Shown here one piece after another: positions 61,055 through 64,000 of a stretch of DNA of 64,000 nt. A program made the position numbers and the translations under genes. The stretch spans positions 1 to 64,000 of the forward strand of contig CBDCTY010000002.1 of NCBI GenBank assembly GCA_965222445.1, read 5' to 3'. This DNA is from GCA-958296115 sp965222445 (lineage in GTDB: Bacteria > Chloroflexota > Dehalococcoidia > Lucifugimonadales > CAJWER01). Position 1 is the stretch's first letter, and every line of letters starts with the position of its first letter. The notes beneath the pieces are model-generated. The model worked only from the letters and a program-made list of their open reading frames with translations, was not told where the DNA came from and did not search any database.

Positions 61055-61188
61055 GGGAAATCCCAAATCCCCCACCTCCGTCATTCCCGCGAAGGCGGGA
61101 ACCCATCCCCGGCAAGGTGCACAGCCATAGCCTCAGAGGCAGTCCGTCACGCCGCCCGTCCAAATTAGGTGGTGGATCTGGGAAATCC
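61055..61188. mobile_element. MITE with GGGAAATCC ends, 134 bp
   Basis: GGGAAATCCCAAATCCCCC (from 61055) is imperfectly inverted at the right end as AGGTGGTGGATCTGGGAAAT then CC (61167-61188). The centre contains a GTCATTCCCGCGAAGGCGGG palindrome. Pieces of the same ends occur at 6786 and 46276. Confidence 0.7.
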
Positions 61189-61213
61189 TACCGGTTGAAC
61201 AGGTTCCAGGCGT

Positions 61214-61597
61214 TCAGGGCTGTGACCAGATATGCTGGTCCACCAGAATTGCGTTGCCGTCCGGGTCCAAGGCCACAAAGCTGGCCGGCCCTGTGCTGTC
61301 CGCATCTGCTTCACTAACCAATTGCACGCCTTTCGCCTTCAGTCGTCTCTGCAACTCACGCACGTCTGTAAAGGCATCAAGCGTGTCACCTTTGCGATCC
61401 CAACCTGGATTGAAGGTTAGTATGTTCCTCTCGAACATCCCATGGAAAAGACCTATCGTGTGATCGCCGTTCCTGAGAATCTGCCAGTTCTCTGAAGGAT
61501 CGCCTCCGACAACCTCAAAACCGAACTTCTCGTAGAAAACCCTTGAGGCCTCGAGGTCCTCTACGGTCAGGCTAATCGAAAAGGCGCCGAGCTCCAT
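61214..61597 (-). CDS. VOC (glyoxalase/bleomycin-resistance) family protein
   Basis: This 127-residue protein has two beta-alpha-beta-beta-beta modules. It opens with FSISLTVEDLEASRVFYEKF and GFEVVGGDPSENWQILRNGD, and closes with FVALDPDGNAILVDQHIW. Metal ligand positions fit His/Glu sites only partly, so the activity cannot be assigned. It is a solitary gene between two MITEs. Confidence 0.85.
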   Translation of the reverse strand: MELGAFSISLTVEDLEASRVFYEKFGFEVVGGDPSENWQILRNGDHTIGLFHGMFERNILTFNPGWDRKGDTLDAFTDVRELQRRLKAKGVQLVSEADADSTGPASFVALDPDGNAILVDQHIWSQP

Positions 61598-61700
61598 GTG
61601 CTACCCCTCCCATGTCTTCTTCATAGCGTCTCGCAGCTGCTGTCCACTGGGTGTCCGCACCTGCGCACCGGACAGGGTAACACCATCACTCCCGTCAAGC

Positions 61701-61808
61701 GTAACTGTTCAGTCTTGGTGAGACGAACGCCCCCGCCCCCGACCAGTCGGGGGCGGGTATGACGGTGGACTGTGCGCATCCAGTGTTCTCACGAATCTGA
61801 ACAGCTAC
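61701..61808. mobile_element. MITE with GTAACTGTTCAG ends, 108 bp
   Basis: GTAACTGTTCAGTCTTGGTG then AGA (61701-61723) is inverted as TCTCACGAATCTGAACAG then CTAC (to 61808). The centre is a GCCCCCGACCAGTCGGGGGC palindrome. The same ends flank the IS110 block at 11106-13629, and a half copy lies at 35840. Confidence 0.75.
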
Positions 61809-61887
61809 GAGGCAAAGTCCGACCAATTGTCCCCGGTCGGGTTGCGACAGCATTCGGGAGCTTGTGGGGAGAGCTGCTAGACCGAGG

Positions 61888-63195
61888 CTAGCGACGACCC
61901 CAGAGGGGATGGCGGAAGGTTGGCTGAGGCCCGTCGGACGGCGCGTCCGTCCTGTCGGCAGAAGTGTCTGGAGAGTTCGGAGGATCCGGCGGGACATCCT
62001 CCTGCTGTATGATAGGGTGTTGCCGCCTGGCTGGCCGGTGCCGTGGGAGCCGGTTCAGGCGCTCGGCAAGGTCCTGCAGGCTCGCCAGGTTGTGTACGGG
62101 CAGATGGTCGTCGACGAATGGCAGCGCCGCCTGCATCCCCCTTGTCAGCGGCGCGTAGGTCTCCGAGCCGAGAAGGGGATTCAGCCATATCAGCCGGTGG
62201 CGGCTCCTCTGCAGCCTGGCGGCCTCGCGGCCCAGCAGGTCGGGATCGCCCCTGTCCCACCCGTCCGAGATGATGAGCACCACCGAACCCCAGCCCAGCA
62301 CCCGCCGGCTCCAGCGATAGTTGAAGGTCTTGATCGCGTCGCCGATGCGGGTGCCGCCCGCCCAGTCCGGGACCGTGCGCGCCACCTCCCCGACCGCATC
62401 ATCCACGCCCCTGTGGGCTAGCCTGTCGGTGACACGCGTCAGCCTCGTCGCGAACAGGAACGCCTCGACCCCGTCCCAGTTGTCGGCCAGGGAGTGGATG
62501 AAGTGAAGGAGCATCCGGGTGTAGCGCTCCATGGAGCCGCTCACGTCGCAGATGAGCGTGAGGCGCCTGGGCTTCTCCCGCCGTTCTAGGAGGGGAAGGT
62601 CGAGCATCTCGCCGCCGTACTTCAGGCTTCGCCGCGCCGCCCTGCGGAGGTCGATGGCCGGCCCTGCGCCCGGTGTCCATCGCCTCGACTTCCGGCTGCC
62701 CACCTGCCACTCGAGGTCATCCAGCATCCGCCGGGCCGAGTCCACCTCCTGCAACGTGAACTCCGCGAAGTCCTTCCGTCGCAGGACCTCGCGGGCGCTG
62801 TAGGTGCGGGTCATGTCGACGTGGTGACCGCGGCTGTCCCCGCGTTCGGTGTCGTCCTCCCCTCCTGCACCTGCCGACGGCGGCGCAACCTGAGGCTGTC
62901 TGAACTTGCGCTGCTCGCCAATGGAGCGGAGGTCCAACGTCGTGAGCCTGTCCTTGGGCGCCCTCCAGAAGGTGTCGAACGCCTCCTCGAACAGCTCCAT
63001 ATCTCTCCGCCGATGCACCAGTACGGTCCGGAGGGTGCTGCGGAAGTCGCGCTTCCTGCGGACTCCCACGATGTCGAGGGCAGCCACGGCGTCCAGCATT
63101 CGACCCGAGTGGACGTCAAGCCCCAGCTCCTTCAGGACTCGACCGAATAGCAGCAGGTTATGCAGGAAGTGGCCGCCGTCGTCCGTAGTCTTCAG
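61888..63195 (-). CDS. VWA-domain (CoxE-like) protein
   Basis: The von Willebrand A domain is in the C-terminal half, with the MIDAS motif LICDVSGSMERYTRMLLHF and the conserved IISDGWDRGDPDLLG. The N-terminal half is helical and CoxE-like. The first ATG (63099) would miss conserved residues. The open frame continues upstream as HNLLLFGRVLKELGLDVHSG to a CTG at 63195, the most likely start although unusual. Partners of this family are MoxR AAA+ ATPases, and one begins beyond the toxin-antitoxin module to the right. The C-terminus is Pro/Arg-rich and disordered. Confidence 0.8.
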   Translation of the reverse strand: MKTTDDGGHFLHNLLLFGRVLKELGLDVHSGRMLDAVAALDIVGVRRKRDFRSTLRTVLVHRRRDMELFEEAFDTFWRAPKDRLTTLDLRSIGEQRKFRQPQVAPPSAGAGGEDDTERGDSRGHHVDMTRTYSAREVLRRKDFAEFTLQEVDSARRMLDDLEWQVGSRKSRRWTPGAGPAIDLRRAARRSLKYGGEMLDLPLLERREKPRRLTLICDVSGSMERYTRMLLHFIHSLADNWDGVEAFLFATRLTRVTDRLAHRGVDDAVGEVARTVPDWAGGTRIGDAIKTFNYRWSRRVLGWGSVVLIISDGWDRGDPDLLGREAARLQRSRHRLIWLNPLLGSETYAPLTRGMQAALPFVDDHLPVHNLASLQDLAERLNRLPRHRPARRQHPIIQQEDVPPDPPNSPDTSADRTDAPSDGPQPTFRHPLWGRR

Positions 63196-63196
63196 C

Positions 63197-63224
63197 TTGC
63201 CACGTATCCCAATTGTGATACACT
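63197..63224 (+). promoter_or_regulatory. Toxin-antitoxin promoter with inverted-repeat operator
   Basis: TTGCCA (63197-63202), a 16-bp spacer and TACACT (63219-63224) form the promoter. GTATC (63204-63208) and GATAC (63217-63221) form an inverted repeat inside it, a likely autoregulatory operator for the antitoxin. Confidence 0.55.
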
Positions 63225-63242
63225 AGGCCAAGGGGGTGAGGG

Positions 63243-63500
63243 ATGGCCAAGACCGAGATGATTCGTGCCCGCGTCGAGCCGGAATTGAAGCGCCAGGCTG
63301 AGGATCTCTTCTCGGCCCTGGGATTGTCCGCAACGGAGGCGATCACCCTGTTCTACAAGCAGGTGACCATGCATCGCGGTCTGCCCTTCGACGTGAGGAT
63401 TCCCAACGCCGAAACCCTGGAAGCGCTGCACCAGGCCCGTGATAGAGAAAGCCTCACCGAGTACGCCGACCTCCAGGACCTCAAGTCCAGGCTCGATTGA
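63243..63500 (+). CDS. RelB/DinJ-family antitoxin
   Basis: This is an 85-residue protein. An N-terminal ribbon-helix-helix reads KTEMIRARVEPELKRQAEDL then FSALGLSATEAITLFYKQVT, characteristic of DinJ, followed by GLPFDVRIPNAETLEAL. It binds DNA as a dimer and neutralises the toxin with its C-terminal tail (REDxxYADLQDLKSRLD-like). The toxin starts 3 bp after its stop. Confidence 0.92.
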   Translation: MAKTEMIRARVEPELKRQAEDLFSALGLSATEAITLFYKQVTMHRGLPFDVRIPNAETLEALHQARDRESLTEYADLQDLKSRLD

Positions 63501-63503
63501 TTC

Positions 63504-63770
63504 ATGCGCCTGCTCACCACGGCGCAGTTCAAAAGGGACGTCAGGCGCGCGGCGAAACGTGGGAAGGACCTCGATCAACTCTGGGATGTGGTGGACAGGC
63601 TGTTGTCGAAGCACCCTCTTGAGACGCGCAGCAGACCTCACAGGCTGTCCGGTCGATGGTCTCGCTGTTGGGAGTGTCACATCAGTCCAGACTGGCTGTT
63701 GATCTGGGACCAAGAGGACGATGCCCTGATACTCGTGCGAACCGGATCCCATACCGACCTGTTCGACTGA
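63504..63770 (+). CDS. YafQ/RelE-family mRNA interferase toxin
   Basis: This 88-residue toxin has the YafQ signature: FKRDVRRAAKRGKDLDQLWD, then HRLSGRWSRCWECHISPDWL and LIWDQEDDALILVRTGSHTD followed by LF. The conserved His, Asp and His-Thr-Asp positions of the ribosome-dependent RNase are present. It is co-transcribed with the antitoxin and appears intact, so the module is probably active. Confidence 0.92.
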   Translation: MRLLTTAQFKRDVRRAAKRGKDLDQLWDVVDRLLSKHPLETRSRPHRLSGRWSRCWECHISPDWLLIWDQEDDALILVRTGSHTDLFD

Positions 63771-63775
63771 CGCCG

Positions 63776-64000
63776 TCAACCCCTTCGTCCGCCCCTGCGT
63801 GTGCCGCGATTTGCAGACCGGTTCAGCAGCGCGCGCACCTGCTCGCCCCGCACCGACTGGATGTCCTCGTGGTACTTCAGGAGTATGCCCAGCGTGTCGT
63901 CGATCACCGACGGGTCGAGCTTCCTCTCGTTCAGGGCCACCAGCGCCGCCGTCCAGTCCAGGGTCTCGGCGACGCCCGGCACCTTGTAGAGCTCGCCCTC
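63776..64000 (-). CDS. MoxR-type AAA+ ATPase, C-terminal end (continues past window)
   Basis: The frame is open to the window edge and reads ELYKVPGVAETLDWTAALVA then LNERKLDPSVIDDTLGILLK. This is the C-terminal lid region of MoxR ATPases, with the sensor-2-like PGVAETLDW segment. It ends in a basic RGTRRGGRRG tail. MoxR proteins act with VWA partners as metal-insertion or assembly chaperones; the VWA gene lies just beyond the inserted toxin-antitoxin pair on the same strand. Confidence 0.75.
   Translation of the reverse strand, partial: EGELYKVPGVAETLDWTAALVALNERKLDPSVIDDTLGILLKYHEDIQSVRGEQVRALLNRSANRGTRRGGRRG

Overview
The window is about 64 kb of high-GC bacterial DNA. The best guess is a Chloroflexota (SAR202/Dehalococcoidia-like) genome. 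This is an inference from the mix of genes: an 11-subunit nuo operon without nuoEFG, phytanoyl-CoA dioxygenase and sugar-isomerase genes, and a very heavy load of REP and MITE palindromes. No rRNA or tRNA gene was recognised.

Layout. (1) 1-5504, plus strand: the end of an SNF2-type helicase followed by a PRTRC cassette, which is a prokaryotic ubiquitin-like conjugation system. It has the Ub-like protein C, the E2-like protein B, the JAB peptidase A, an E1/ThiF protein, a DUF2958 protein and an acidic E-like protein. (2) 5505-15630: mobile-element territory with an HTH gene, a small membrane protein, a MITE, an IS21 element inserted in the signal peptide of a secreted protein, two divergent IS110 transposases (one broken), an IS256 remnant and a Uma2-family gene. 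(3) 15634-29004, minus strand: one 4,456-residue secreted protein with eight GLUG-type modules, cadherin-like domains and fibronectin III repeats. A 17-G homopolymer lies just upstream, then a retropepsin-like protease and its frameshifted partner. (4) 30474-34083, minus: a frameshifted lipoprotein S33 peptidase fused to RCC1 repeats, and an M48 membrane protease. (5) 34.1-47.3 kb: repeat-rich DNA with an orphan peptide-type ABC substrate-binding lipoprotein, a toxin-antitoxin pair whose RelE-like toxin is split by a MITE, a sugar-isomerase/PhyH/glycoside-hydrolase-like group, BipA, and an ISAs1 transposase split by another MITE. (6) 47315-59533, plus: nuoABCDHIJK-(DUF2007-like)-nuoLMN, then NAD kinase and a NUDIX hydrolase. 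(7) 59530-60989, minus: ftsZ and a small coupled upstream gene, with a possible SOS box in the promoter. (8) 61.2-64 kb: a VOC protein, and a MoxR/VWA gene pair separated by an oppositely oriented DinJ-YafQ toxin-antitoxin module.

The best candidate for an unusual system is the PRTRC ubiquitin-like cassette coupled to a helicase with possible sliding-clamp-binding motifs. The most informative observations seen directly are three scars that can be reversed on paper. Removing the IS21, or either of two MITEs, with one target-site copy restores an intact reading frame. A fourth gene is restored by removing one copy of a 10-bp tandem duplication and one base of a G run.
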